DNA of 64,000 nt from the NCBI RefSeq assembly GCF_022538185.1, contig NZ_JAKYXC010000002.1, positions 372,001-436,000 on the forward strand. Reading direction: 5' to 3'. This stretch comes from Microbacterium sp. CFH 31415. GTDB lineage: Bacteria; Actinomycetota; Actinomycetes; Actinomycetales; Microbacteriaceae. The translations under genes were made by a program, and so were the position numbers. Under the pieces are notes generated by a model. It was not told the origin of the DNA. It saw only the letters and a list, made by a program, of their open reading frames with translations, and did not search any database. Within the stretch, counting starts at the first letter, position 1. The number at the start of each line of letters is the position of its first letter. This document shows, piece after piece, positions 42,844 through 51,226 of the stretch.

Positions 42844-44865
42844 ATGGTCAGGGCCACCAATGTCGACGCGACCGCGGTCAACACGCTCCGCTGGCTCTCG
42901 GCAGGCGACTGGACCATCGTCGTTCCGGTCTATCAGCGGCAGTACCGCTGGGACATCGGCGCGTGCGAGCAGCTGCTGTCCGACATCCGCGCGGTGGCGG
43001 ATCTCGACGACCGCCACATGCACTTCATCGGGTCGATCCTGTCCTCGACCACCGCCGGAGAGCGCCCCGAGCTCGTCCTCATCGACGGGCAGCAGCGGGT
43101 CACGACGATCATGCTCCTCGTCGCCGCCCTGCAGCACGCGGTCCGCGAGAGCGACCCGGAGATGGCCGCCGAGCTCGCCCGCGTGCTGGTGCATCCGCAG
43201 GACGCGGACGCGACGAAGCTGCGGCCGCATCGCGCGTGGGCGGAGGTGTACGAAGAGGTCGTCCTCGACCGCCGCGGCGAGGGCGACGGCGTGCGCGATT
43301 CACGCTTCGACGACAACTACGCATTCTTCCGCAGCCAGGTCAGCGCCGACGAGGCCCCGCACATCTGGCGGGGCCTGCAGAAGCTGGAGCACGTCGCCAT
43401 CACCCTGCGGGCCGGTGCGAACGCGCAGCAGATCTTCGAGAGCCTGAACTCGACGGGCGAGCCGCTGCGCGACCACGAGCTCATCCACAACTACGTCCTG
43501 ATGGGGCTCTCGCACGATGAGCAGCGCGAGATCGAGTCGGATTGCTGGCTCCCGATCGAGCGGAACACGGGCGACTCGATCGCCGAGTTCTGGCGGCAGT
43601 ACCTGATCATGACGACGGGGCGCGAGGTCGTCGTCGCGCGAGGGCGGGGTGTGTACGACACCTTCCGTCAGGTCTTCCCGCGGCTCGAGATCGGCGATCT
43701 GCGCCGCCATGCCGCAGAGTGGCGCGAGTACTCCGAGATCTATCGCGTGCTGCTCGAGCCGGAGAGGGAGACGGATGCCGCGGTCTCGCGCCATCTCGGT
43801 CACCTCGCGGTCTTCGGACCGGCGGTCCGCCCACTCGTCATGCGCGTCTACCGCGACTGGCGCGACGGCGCGATCGAGCAGGCGGATCTGATCCGCACGC
43901 TGGAGCACCTTCAGGCGCTGCTCCTGCGCCGTACCGTGGCCGGCCTCGACAACGACCGGCTCGTCGCGCGCCTGATCCGCGCGCGCGAAGGGGGTGAGGC
44001 CGCTCTCGTCACCGGCATCTCGCGCATCACCCCGTCCGACGAGCGCATCCGCGCCGCCCTCAAGTACTCCGAGCTCCCCCACCCTGCCTACGTGCTGGGG
44101 CGTCTCGCGGGAGTCGACGGCGGCGCGCCACTCGACGTCGAGCACATCGTCCCGCTGTCGCCGTCGGAGTCGTGGTCGGGAGACGGCGTTCGCCCCTGGT
44201 CCGAGTACAGCGAGGACGAGCAGAACAGCCACCGCGCGCTCGCCTCGACGCTCGGCAACCTGACCCTCCTCGAAGAGGAGCTGTCCCTCCGGGCGTTCGA
44301 CGCGTCGTTCCCCGAGAAGCGGGCGGTCTACGGTCGCAGCGGCGTGGGCCTCACGTCGGATCTCGCACGGCGCGAGACCTGGGGCACCGCCGCGATCGCC
44401 GAGCGGTCCGCGATCCTGGGGCAGCGCTTCGTCGAGATCTGGGCACGACCGGGCACCACGCTCATCGACGACGACGGCCTCACGCCGATCCTGGACGCCG
44501 TGCACCGGCGCGGATGGCCGCGCGGCTGGGAGCGCGAGTGGGACTACGTCGAGTACCGCGGCGAGCACTGGGAGGTGCCCGACGTGAAGTACCTCTTCAA
44601 CCGCGTGTTCAAGCGCCTGTGGGCGGATGCTCGCCCCGCCGTCGTGGCCTACAGTGGTCGACGCGGCGGGCCCGTCTACACCGCGCAGTCGTGGAACGGC
44701 CAGTGGGATCGCCTCGACGACGACACCTGGCTCTACATGGGGTGGGACTCGAGCTACATGCTCAGCGCGGTGCAGGGCCTCCTCGAAGAGGCGGGCATCG
44801 CGGCGGAGGTCTTCGTGAAGTACTCCTACATCGGCACGGCGATGAACAGGGTGTCCGGGCGTTAG
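42844..44865 (+). CDS. DUF262/DUF1524 protein, GmrSD-type restriction-like enzyme
   Basis: A 673-residue protein. The N-terminal DUF262 domain has VPVYQRQYRWD and DGQQRVTT (residues 81-88), the ParB-like NTPase motif. A DUF1524 domain follows with LDVEHIVPLSPSESW near residues 431-445, an HNH-like His, then NLTLLEEELS. This fused GmrS-GmrD layout belongs to type IV restriction enzymes that cut modified phage DNA. An extra C-terminal section of about 140 residues (KYLFNRVFKRLWADA ... DTWLYMGWDSSYML ... KYSYIG) is not part of the standard pair and is unassigned. ATG 42844 is chosen, with AAGGAG 12 nt upstream. It is beside a tRNA gene, a common place for acquired defence genes. Confidence 0.83.
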   Translation: MVRATNVDATAVNTLRWLSAGDWTIVVPVYQRQYRWDIGACEQLLSDIRAVADLDDRHMHFIGSILSSTTAGERPELVLIDGQQRVTTIMLLVAALQHAVRESDPEMAAELARVLVHPQDADATKLRPHRAWAEVYEEVVLDRRGEGDGVRDSRFDDNYAFFRSQVSADEAPHIWRGLQKLEHVAITLRAGANAQQIFESLNSTGEPLRDHELIHNYVLMGLSHDEQREIESDCWLPIERNTGDSIAEFWRQYLIMTTGREVVVARGRGVYDTFRQVFPRLEIGDLRRHAAEWREYSEIYRVLLEPERETDAAVSRHLGHLAVFGPAVRPLVMRVYRDWRDGAIEQADLIRTLEHLQALLLRRTVAGLDNDRLVARLIRAREGGEAALVTGISRITPSDERIRAALKYSELPHPAYVLGRLAGVDGGAPLDVEHIVPLSPSESWSGDGVRPWSEYSEDEQNSHRALASTLGNLTLLEEELSLRAFDASFPEKRAVYGRSGVGLTSDLARRETWGTAAIAERSAILGQRFVEIWARPGTTLIDDDGLTPILDAVHRRGWPRGWEREWDYVEYRGEHWEVPDVKYLFNRVFKRLWADARPAVVAYSGRRGGPVYTAQSWNGQWDRLDDDTWLYMGWDSSYMLSAVQGLLEEAGIAAEVFVKYSYIGTAMNRVSGR

Positions 44866-44878
44866 GCTCGGTCCGCAG

Positions 44879-44952
44879 GGGGCGGTGGCCAAGCTGGTCA
44901 AGGCAGCGGGCTCATAACCCGACGATCGTGGGTTCAAGTCCCACCCGCCCTA
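44879..44952 (+). tRNA. tRNA with CAT anticodon (tRNA-Met, subtype uncertain)
   Basis: Acceptor GGGGCGG/CCGCCCT (first pair G-U), D arm GCC-AAGCTGGTCAA-GGC, anticodon loop CTCATAA between GCGGG and CCCGA, T arm GTGGG-TTCAAGT-CCCAC, discriminator A. The three G-C pairs next to the loop resemble an initiator tRNA, but the D arm does not. Elongator Met or lysidine-Ile2 are alternatives. Confidence 0.85.
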
Positions 44953-44959
44953 CGAAGCG

Positions 44960-44985
44960 AAAGGGCCGCCGACTGGCGGCCCTTT
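44960..44985 (+). terminator. Terminator after the CAT tRNA
   Basis: An 11-bp stem AAAGGGCCGCC/GGCGGCCCTTT with a GACT loop, 7 bp beyond the tRNA, ending in TTT. Confidence 0.85.
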
Positions 44986-45023
44986 CCGATTCCCACGCGC
45001 GGCGCCTGTGGGAGGATCTCATC

Positions 45024-45317
45024 GTGGATGCGATCGGCTGGGCGGTGATCGGAGCCGTCGTCGTCGCCACCGCCGTGCTCGTGGCCCTGGCACCCCGGAT
45101 GAAGCGCGATCAGCTCCGCAAGCAGCTCGACGGCTCGGCCGGCGGCTCGCTCGCGGGCGTCGGCTCCGGTTTCGATGCCGTGTGGCGTCCGTCCGCGGAA
45201 GATGCCCACGCCGCGTGGGAGACGGCGGTCGAGATGCCCGCTCCCGCCCCGACCCCGAGCGACAGAGGCCGGGTCGAGGACGGCAGACTCGTCATCCGGG
45301 TCGACGACCCGGCGTGA
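45024..45317 (+). CDS. Small hypothetical single-pass membrane protein
   Basis: A 97-residue protein starting at GTG 45024 behind GGAGG with 8-nt spacing. One N-terminal membrane segment (IGWAVIGAVVVATAVLVALAP) is followed by KRDQLRKQLDG, a Gly/Ser stretch, and a soluble section ending EDGRLVIRVDDPA. I do not recognise it. It lies between the CAT tRNA terminator and the convergent DMT transporter gene, whose stop it abuts. Confidence 0.65.
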   Translation: MDAIGWAVIGAVVVATAVLVALAPRMKRDQLRKQLDGSAGGSLAGVGSGFDAVWRPSAEDAHAAWETAVEMPAPAPTPSDRGRVEDGRLVIRVDDPA

Positions 45318-46394
45318 TCAGCGCCGGTCGTCTTTGTCTTTGACCGGCGGATCGGGCCAGACCTTGGCGACCGCCTCGGTCACGCGGATCGATCCGGTCA
45401 TCGGCTGCGTCGAGTCGGCACCCGGCTCGCTCCCCCGCCGGATCGGCAGCTCCTGGCTGTCGCTCAGGATCTGCGGGTGGTAGCGCGCGAGCTGGAAGAC
45501 GCCCCACACCGCGATTCCGCCGACGACCGCGAACGCGAGGTAGACCCATACAGGAGCTCCGCTGGCTTCGCCGAGGATGGCCAGGCCGATGATGATGGCG
45601 ACGATCGGGTCGATCACCGTGAGCCCGGCGATGACGAGGTCGGGCGGACCCGACGAGTAGGCGGTCTGCACAAAATACGCACCGATGACCGCGCCCAGGA
45701 CGAGCGCCACGAGACACGTCAGCGTGAGCCACTCGAAGTCGCCGGTCTTGATCCGCTCGATGATGACCTTCGCGAGCGTGGCGACGAAGCCGTACATGAC
45801 GCCGGCGGCGGAGATGTAGAACAGCGCGCCGAGCTTCTGCCGCCGCCACAGCCAGAGGGCGCCCAGCGCCAGGGTCACGACGCCGAACAGGACGAGGATG
45901 GTGATGAGCTGCTGGTTCGTGACCGGCTTCTCAGTCGCGAACAGTGCGGCGATCGTGACGAAGACGAAGATGCCGCCCACGCACGCGCCGATCGCGATCA
46001 GCGAGCGCTTCGTCGGTCGATGCCCGCTGATCTGCGCGTTCAGGAGAGTCGTGATCACCAGCGCGATCGCCCCGAGCGGCTGCACGACGATGAGAGGCGC
46101 GACGGCCAGCGCCGACAGCTGGCACGCGATCGCCAGCCCGAGCATGAGCGTGCCGACCACCCACGAGGGCCGCGAGAGGAGCTTGAGGAGGTGCTGGAAG
46201 TTCAGTCCACCGGTGCCCGCCGAGCCGGTCAGCTTCTCGACCTTCGTGACGCCGCGGTGCTGGTACTGCGCGCCGAACGACATGAAGACGGCGCCGAGGA
46301 GGGCGAGCGGGATGCCGACCAGGAGAGCCGGGTTCTGGAACGCGCCGACCAGCTGGTCGCCCACGTCCTGCAGCTCGTCCGCCATCCACACCAC
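45318..46394 (-). CDS. DMT-superfamily transporter (NIPA/EamA-like)
   Basis: A 358-residue membrane protein with about nine hydrophobic segments, such as ALLVGIPLALLGAVFMSFGAQYQHRGV, WVVGTLMLGLAIACQLSALAVAPLIVVQPLGAIALVITTLLNAQI and IVAIIIGLAILGEASGAP. Two EamA-type halves are visible; the C-terminal 55 residues are a charged cytoplasmic tail. Some relatives are NIPA-like magnesium transporters, but no substrate is proven. The start is GTG 46394: TAGTGT lies exactly 6 nt upstream, supporting it over ATG 46385. Confidence 0.85.
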   Translation of the reverse strand: MVWMADELQDVGDQLVGAFQNPALLVGIPLALLGAVFMSFGAQYQHRGVTKVEKLTGSAGTGGLNFQHLLKLLSRPSWVVGTLMLGLAIACQLSALAVAPLIVVQPLGAIALVITTLLNAQISGHRPTKRSLIAIGACVGGIFVFVTIAALFATEKPVTNQQLITILVLFGVVTLALGALWLWRRQKLGALFYISAAGVMYGFVATLAKVIIERIKTGDFEWLTLTCLVALVLGAVIGAYFVQTAYSSGPPDLVIAGLTVIDPIVAIIIGLAILGEASGAPVWVYLAFAVVGGIAVWGVFQLARYHPQILSDSQELPIRRGSEPGADSTQPMTGSIRVTEAVAKVWPDPPVKDKDDRR

Positions 46395-46406
46395 ACATCG
46401 ACACTA
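46395..46406 (-). promoter_or_regulatory. Leaderless promoter -10 of the DMT transporter gene
   Basis: TAGTGT (46401-46406, minus strand) lies 6 nt before GTG 46394. The divergent def promoter is 19 bp away. Confidence 0.55.
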
Positions 46407-46424
46407 GCCGCGGTCGCCTCTCGG

Positions 46425-46436
46425 TAGGCTCAAGGC
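46425..46436 (+). promoter_or_regulatory. def: Leaderless promoter -10 of def
   Basis: TAGGCT (46425-46430) lies 6 nt before GTG 46437. Confidence 0.6.
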
Positions 46437-47003
46437 GTGGCCGTTCTGCCGATTCGCATCATGGGTGACCCCGTTCTCCACGCTCCCGCCGTGGCGATCG
46501 ACGAGATCACGGACGAGATCCGCACGCTGGTGTCGGACATGTTCGAGACGATGGATGCCGCGCCCGGCGTCGGTCTTGCAGGTCCGCAGGTCGGCGCGGC
46601 GCTGCGCGTGTACACGTATTCGTACACCGATGACGACGGCGCCCCGTGGCGCGGCGTGATCATCAATCCCGAGCTGTGGATGCGCCCGCTCGAACCCGGC
46701 GACCCCGACCCCGACGAGGAGTCCGAGGGCTGCCTGTCGTTCCCCGGCGAGCGGTTCCCGCTCCGTCGCTCCGACGAGGTGCTGGTCACCGGCACCGACC
46801 TCGACGGCGGTCCCGTGCGCATCCAGGTCGACGGCTGGCGCGCGCGCATCATGCAGCACGAGTTCGATCATCTCGACGGCATCCTGTACGTCGACCGCCT
46901 CGGCGACGGCGACTGGAAGACCGCGCAGAAGATCGCGCGCAAGCGCGGCTGGGGCCGGCCCGGCCACTCCTGGACGCCGGGCGTCGACGACATCGACGCC
47001 TGA
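46437..47003 (+). CDS. def: Peptide deformylase
   Basis: Removes the formyl group from N-terminal Met of new proteins. It has 188 residues. The three family motifs are complete: GVGLAGPQVG (residues 44-53), EGCLSFPGE with the metal Cys, and QHEFDHLDG with two metal His and the catalytic Glu. The C-terminus RKRGWGRPGHSWTPGVDDIDA is the usual actinobacterial tail. It has a leaderless promoter. A terminator and tRNA-Asn (opposite strand) follow. Confidence 0.97.
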   Translation: MAVLPIRIMGDPVLHAPAVAIDEITDEIRTLVSDMFETMDAAPGVGLAGPQVGAALRVYTYSYTDDDGAPWRGVIINPELWMRPLEPGDPDPDEESEGCLSFPGERFPLRRSDEVLVTGTDLDGGPVRIQVDGWRARIMQHEFDHLDGILYVDRLGDGDWKTAQKIARKRGWGRPGHSWTPGVDDIDA

Positions 47004-47026
47004 ACGCCGTCGATCGCAGGCATCAA

Positions 47027-47058
47027 GAAAGCCCCGAGGGTGGAGCCTCGAGGCTTTC
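47027..47058 (+). terminator. def terminator
   Basis: GAAAGCC-c-CGAGG, loop GTGGAG, CCTCG-a-GGCTTTC: an 11-bp stem with one mismatch, 23 bp after the def stop and abutting the tRNA-Asn 3' end. Confidence 0.75.
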
Positions 47059-47059
47059 G

Positions 47060-47132
47060 CTCCCCCACTTGGACTCGAACCAAGAACCTATCGGTTAACA
47101 GCCGATTGCTCTGCCAATTGAGCTATGGAGGA
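47060..47132 (-). tRNA. tRNA-Asn (GTT)
   Basis: Minus strand: acceptor TCCTCCA/TGGGGGA, D arm GCTCAATTGGCAGAGC, anticodon loop CTGTTAA giving GTT, T arm GTTCGAGTC, discriminator G. 73 nt, CCA not encoded. Confidence 0.97.
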
Positions 47133-47195
47133 AGAGTCACCCGCTCACGCAGGCAACCCCACTATGTTAGCAAACGCTGAGGGGTGCTCGTGACG

Positions 47196-47984
47196 TCAGG
47201 AGGCGACCAGCCGGTGGTCGGCGTCGCCATCCGGCGTCCACAGCAGGTCGTCCGTGCCGTGGCCGTACGCGACGGTGTGGCCGCCGCGGAGCACGAGCAC
47301 GTCCGCATCGAGTTCGCGGACCACGTCGGCCTGATTCGTCACGACGAGCGTCGACATCGCGTACTCGGCACGGCGTCGCAGGATCGCGTCGCGCGCGGCC
47401 CTGCGCACCTCGACGTCCATGTTGGAGAACGGCTCGTCGGCGACGAGCACCTTGGGCTGCAGGACCAGTGCGCGGGCGAAGGCCACGCGCTGCCGCATCC
47501 CGGCGCTCAACTCGTACGGGTACTTCGCAGCAGTGCCGAGCGGCAGCATCATCTCGTCGAGGAGTGTCGCGACCCGGATCTGCAGCGCCCGCTGATTCAC
47601 GCGCCGGTCGCGGCTCGTGATCGGCTCCGAGATGACCTCGCCCACCGTGAGCCGGGCAGGAAGGGCCGCTCCGGCGGCCTGCGGCAGGTAGCCCGTCAGG
47701 TACGTGTGCAGCCGGTGCGCACGCCCGGGCCGGCGCACGCCGATGCCCTCGACCTCGGCATCGCCGCCGATGACGGCGAGGCTCGTGTCGTCGGAGCCGG
47801 CGAGCACCGCCGCGAGACTCGACTTGCCCGCACCAGTCGGGCCCATGACAGCGAGCGTGCCGCCGTGCGCGATCGTGAAGGTTGCGCCGTCGATGACCCG
47901 CTGGGCGGCTCCGCCGCGTCCGACGCGAGCGATCGAGAGGTCGACCGCGTGAATGGCGGCGTCGGCGGCTCGTCGTCGAGGCAT
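47196..47984 (-). CDS. Orphan ABC transporter ATP-binding protein
   Basis: A 262-residue ATPase: Walker A MGPTGAGKSSLAAV, Q-loop TGYLPQAAGA, signature LSAGMRQRVAFARAL, Walker B VLVADEPFSNMD, and switch region VTNQADVV. It resembles peptide/nickel-type ATPases in its ISEPI stretch. No permease or binding-protein gene adjoins. CAGGAT 6 nt before ATG 47984 supports this start rather than GTG 48029. It lies downstream of dnaG by 48 bp on the same strand. Confidence 0.85.
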   Translation of the reverse strand: MPRRRAADAAIHAVDLSIARVGRGGAAQRVIDGATFTIAHGGTLAVMGPTGAGKSSLAAVLAGSDDTSLAVIGGDAEVEGIGVRRPGRAHRLHTYLTGYLPQAAGAALPARLTVGEVISEPITSRDRRVNQRALQIRVATLLDEMMLPLGTAAKYPYELSAGMRQRVAFARALVLQPKVLVADEPFSNMDVEVRRAARDAILRRRAEYAMSTLVVTNQADVVRELDADVLVLRGGHTVAYGHGTDDLLWTPDGDADHRLVAS

Positions 47985-48032
47985 GCCCTCATCCTGCCCT
48001 GTGCGGCTCGCGCGCGCCAGCCGCACCACGTG

Positions 48033-49889
48033 TCAGGACTCGTTGACGAGCCGCTGGCGCTCTGCATCGAGTTCGCGCAGCTGCAGCCGGATCGCCCGGC
48101 CGTCCTCCGACGCGGCGGGCACGCGCTGGATGGCCCCCAGCAGCTCGTTCTTCTGCGCGTCCAGTGAGCGGATCACGAGCCGACGGGCGAGGTCGGAGGC
48201 CGACGACAGCGCCGCCGCGTCGTCGAGAGCCGGGAAGTCGGACGCGAGCAGTTCGGCGCCGAGCGAGCGAAACGGCTCGCGCACCGTGGAGAGGGCCTCG
48301 ACCGCCCAGCCGGGGCGCTGCATCGACTCGGCGTGCTGCTGCACCGCCTGCCGGACGGCATCGAGGGCGGGATGCCGGAACGGCAGGCTCACCGCGCGTG
48401 CGACCAGCGCGGCATCCATGCGGTGTCCGAACTGGAGGAACCCCATCAGCGCGTCGCGCTCGAGGGTGACGTCGGCCGTGCGCGGCAGCGACGATACCGT
48501 CACGCGCACGAGCGGCTCGCCGGGCGCGTCGTCGGCCTGTGTCGTCGCGGGCGCGCTGTCGCGCCGTGCCCCGCTGCGGCCGGCGCGCTCGACCTCGCGC
48601 CGGACGTCTTCGGTGTCCATGCCGAGGCGGCGCGCGAGCACGCGGATGTACTCCGGCTGCAGCAGCGCGTCGCGGAGTTCGGCCACGACGGGGGCCGAGG
48701 TCCGCAGTGCGCCGACGCGCCCCTCGACGCTGGACAGGTCGTAGCCCGCGATCCGCTGATCGAGCACGAACTCCACCATGGGAACCTTGGTGTCCATCAA
48801 CCCTCGCACCGCGCCGTCGCCTCGCTTCAGCCGCAGATCGCAGGGGTCGAGCCCCTCCGGCCCCGTCGCGACGTACGTCTGGGCATTGAACCGCTTCGCA
48901 TCGGCGAAGGCGCGCAGCGCCGCCTTCTGGCCCGCGGCATCCGGATCGAACGTGAAGACGACCTCGCCGGCCGTCGAGTCGTCACCCATCACACGCCGGA
49001 GCACCGTGATGTGGTCGGAGCCGAACGCGGTGCCACAGGTCGCGATCGCGGTGGTGATGCCGGCGAGATGGCACGCCATGACGTCGGTGTAGCCCTCGAC
49101 GACCACGACGCGGTGATCGCGCGAGATGTCGCGCTTCGCGAGGTCGAGGCCGTAGAGCACCTGTGCCTTCTTGTAGATCGTCGTCTCGGGGGTGTTGAGG
49201 TACTTCGGGCCCTTGTCGTCGTCGTAGAGCCGTCGGGCGCCGAAGCCGATGACCTGGCCCGTGACGTCGCGGATGGGCCAGACGACGCGACCGCGGAACC
49301 GGTCGTAGACCCCGCGCTGACCCTGCGAGACGAGACCGGCGTTGGTGAGCTCCTCGTCGGTGAACCCGGCGGAGCGCAGCGCGTCGCGCATGCCCTCCCA
49401 GCCCTTCGGTGCGTAGCCGACCCCGAAGTGGGCGGCGGCGCCCGCATCGAAGCCGCGCTCGCCGAGGAAGCGACGCGCGGTGTCCGCTTCGGGGGTGAGG
49501 AGCTGCCTGCGGAAGAACTCGGCTGCCGCGGCGTTGGCGGCGTACAGGCGCGTGCGTCCCGTGTGCTCGGGTGCCGCTCCGCCGTCCTCATAGTGCAGGG
49601 TGTAGCCGATCCGCCCCGCGAGCCGCTCGACGGCCTCGGTGAACGAGACGTGGTCCATCTTCGTCAGGAACGAGTAGACGTCGCCCGACTCGCCGCAGCC
49701 GAAGCAGTGGTAGAAGCCCGCCTGCGGGCGCACGTTGAAGCTGGGGCTGCGCTCGTCGTGGAACGGGCAGAGACCCTTCATGGCGCCGACACCGGCGTTC
49801 TTGAGCGCCACCCGCTCACCGATGATGTCGGCGATGTTCGTTCGGGACTTGACCTCTTCGACGTCGCTCTGACGGATGCGCCCCGCCAT
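48033..49889 (-). CDS. dnaG: DNA primase
   Basis: Makes RNA primers for replication. It has 618 residues. The zinc-binding domain is CPFHDERSPSFNVRPQAGFYHCFGCGESGDVYSFL. The RNA-polymerase domain carries FRGRVVWPIRDVTGQVIGFGAR, GLDLAKRDI, and the TOPRIM motifs VVVVEGYTDVMACHLAG and FTFDPDAAGQKAALRAF. The C-terminal part is the helicase-binding domain. ATG 49889 overlaps the dgt stop by one base (TGATG), so the two are coupled. Confidence 0.96.
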   Translation of the reverse strand: MAGRIRQSDVEEVKSRTNIADIIGERVALKNAGVGAMKGLCPFHDERSPSFNVRPQAGFYHCFGCGESGDVYSFLTKMDHVSFTEAVERLAGRIGYTLHYEDGGAAPEHTGRTRLYAANAAAAEFFRRQLLTPEADTARRFLGERGFDAGAAAHFGVGYAPKGWEGMRDALRSAGFTDEELTNAGLVSQGQRGVYDRFRGRVVWPIRDVTGQVIGFGARRLYDDDKGPKYLNTPETTIYKKAQVLYGLDLAKRDISRDHRVVVVEGYTDVMACHLAGITTAIATCGTAFGSDHITVLRRVMGDDSTAGEVVFTFDPDAAGQKAALRAFADAKRFNAQTYVATGPEGLDPCDLRLKRGDGAVRGLMDTKVPMVEFVLDQRIAGYDLSSVEGRVGALRTSAPVVAELRDALLQPEYIRVLARRLGMDTEDVRREVERAGRSGARRDSAPATTQADDAPGEPLVRVTVSSLPRTADVTLERDALMGFLQFGHRMDAALVARAVSLPFRHPALDAVRQAVQQHAESMQRPGWAVEALSTVREPFRSLGAELLASDFPALDDAAALSSASDLARRLVIRSLDAQKNELLGAIQRVPAASEDGRAIRLQLRELDAERQRLVNES

Positions 49890-51226
49890 CAGCGCGTCCT
49901 GGGCGCGCGCGCGGCGGGCGACCACACGCCGATGGTCGCGGGATCCAGCTCACCGACCAGGCGGCCGTGCCACGCGATGGCGTGCTGGTCCGTCAGGCTC
50001 GCGACCTGGTCGACGACCACGCGCCGTCGGGCGGCCTCGGTGCCGGCGGCGGCGAAGTCCTCGGCGTGGAGGGCGTCGAGCTCTTCCGGACGCTCCCAGA
50101 GCGCCGTCGCCAGCCGCTTGAGCACGCGCCGCTGTTCCTTGTACAGGTCTTTGCGGCCTTCGATCGAGACCACGACGGCGCCGATGATGCCCTTGAGCAC
50201 CGCCATCTCGGCTTCCACCACGCGCGGAACGACCACGTGGGCACGATAGCGGGTGAGCGCCGACATGCCGTAGGCCTCACGCGTGGCGGTGGTCGCCGCC
50301 CGCGCGAACCGCCCGATGAGGTCGGAGGTCAAGTTCTTGAGACCTGCGAGCGAGGCGCGCGTGCCGTCGAAGGACGTGATCCATTCCGGCATCCGCATGA
50401 GTCGGTACAGGGCATCCTCGAGCTCGTCCCGCGCGAAGTCGAACCCGACCCAGCTCTGTATCGCGGAGAGCAGGGCCGCATGCTCCGAGGCGTCCGCGAG
50501 GCGCGCGGGATCGAGATAGCCGTTCACGACCGCGTCCTCGAAGTCGTGCACGGAGTAGGCGATGTCGTCGGAGAGGTCCATCACCTCGGCCTCGATGCAG
50601 CGCACACGGCCGGGTGCGCCCTCGCGCATCCACCGGAACACCGGCTCGTCGTCGGGATAGACACCGAACTTCAGCCGGCCGCCGGGATCGGGCAGCGGGT
50701 GCTCGGCCGTCCACGGGTACTTGCATGTGGCGTCGAGGCTCGCGCGCGTGAGGTTCAGACCGAAGGTGCGCCCGTCCTCGTCGACGACCTTGGGCTCGAG
50801 GCGGCTGATGATGCGGAGGGTCTGGGCGTTGCCCTCGAACCCGCCGATGTCTTCGGCCCACTCGTTCATCGCACGCTCGCCGTTGTGACCGAACGGCGGG
50901 TGGCCGAGGTCGTGGCTCAGGCAGGCGGTGTCGACCACGTCGGCGGCGAGGCGCAGCGCCGTGGCCAGCTCGCGGCCGACCTGGGCGACCTCGAGGGAGT
51001 GCGTGAGGCGGTTTCGCGCGAAGTCGGCCGGGCTTGCGGGGCTCAGCACCTGGGTCTTCGCCGCGAGCCGGCGCAGCGCCGCGGAGTGCAGCACGCGCGC
51101 GCGGTCGCGCGCGAAGTCGTCGCGGAGGGAGCGGTGGCGCTCTGAGTGGAAGCGCTCGGCGTCGGCGTCGTCATAGCCCGGCGGACGCTCCGACGCGAGT
51201 GCCGCCCCGCCGTCGCGCTCAGCCAC
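49889..51226 (-). CDS. dgt: Deoxyguanosinetriphosphate triphosphohydrolase-like protein
   Basis: An HD-domain hydrolase that removes triphosphate from dNTPs. It has 445 residues. RNRLTHSLEVAQVGRELA and CLSHDLGHPPFGHNGE supply the H...HD...D metal motif, with SDDIAYSVHDFEDAV later. GTG 51226 is used, overlapping the dusB stop by 8 bp; a GTG at 51229 is possible. It lies between dusB and dnaG, a conserved actinobacterial order. Confidence 0.95.
   Translation of the reverse strand: MAERDGGAALASERPPGYDDADAERFHSERHRSLRDDFARDRARVLHSAALRRLAAKTQVLSPASPADFARNRLTHSLEVAQVGRELATALRLAADVVDTACLSHDLGHPPFGHNGERAMNEWAEDIGGFEGNAQTLRIISRLEPKVVDEDGRTFGLNLTRASLDATCKYPWTAEHPLPDPGGRLKFGVYPDDEPVFRWMREGAPGRVRCIEAEVMDLSDDIAYSVHDFEDAVVNGYLDPARLADASEHAALLSAIQSWVGFDFARDELEDALYRLMRMPEWITSFDGTRASLAGLKNLTSDLIGRFARAATTATREAYGMSALTRYRAHVVVPRVVEAEMAVLKGIIGAVVVSIEGRKDLYKEQRRVLKRLATALWERPEELDALHAEDFAAAGTEAARRRVVVDQVASLTDQHAIAWHGRLVGELDPATIGVWSPAARAPRTR

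Noticed and set aside
44865..44985. Integration site with attachment repeats at the CAT tRNA
   Set aside because: No second copy of the tRNA 3' end or integrase gene is found in the window.
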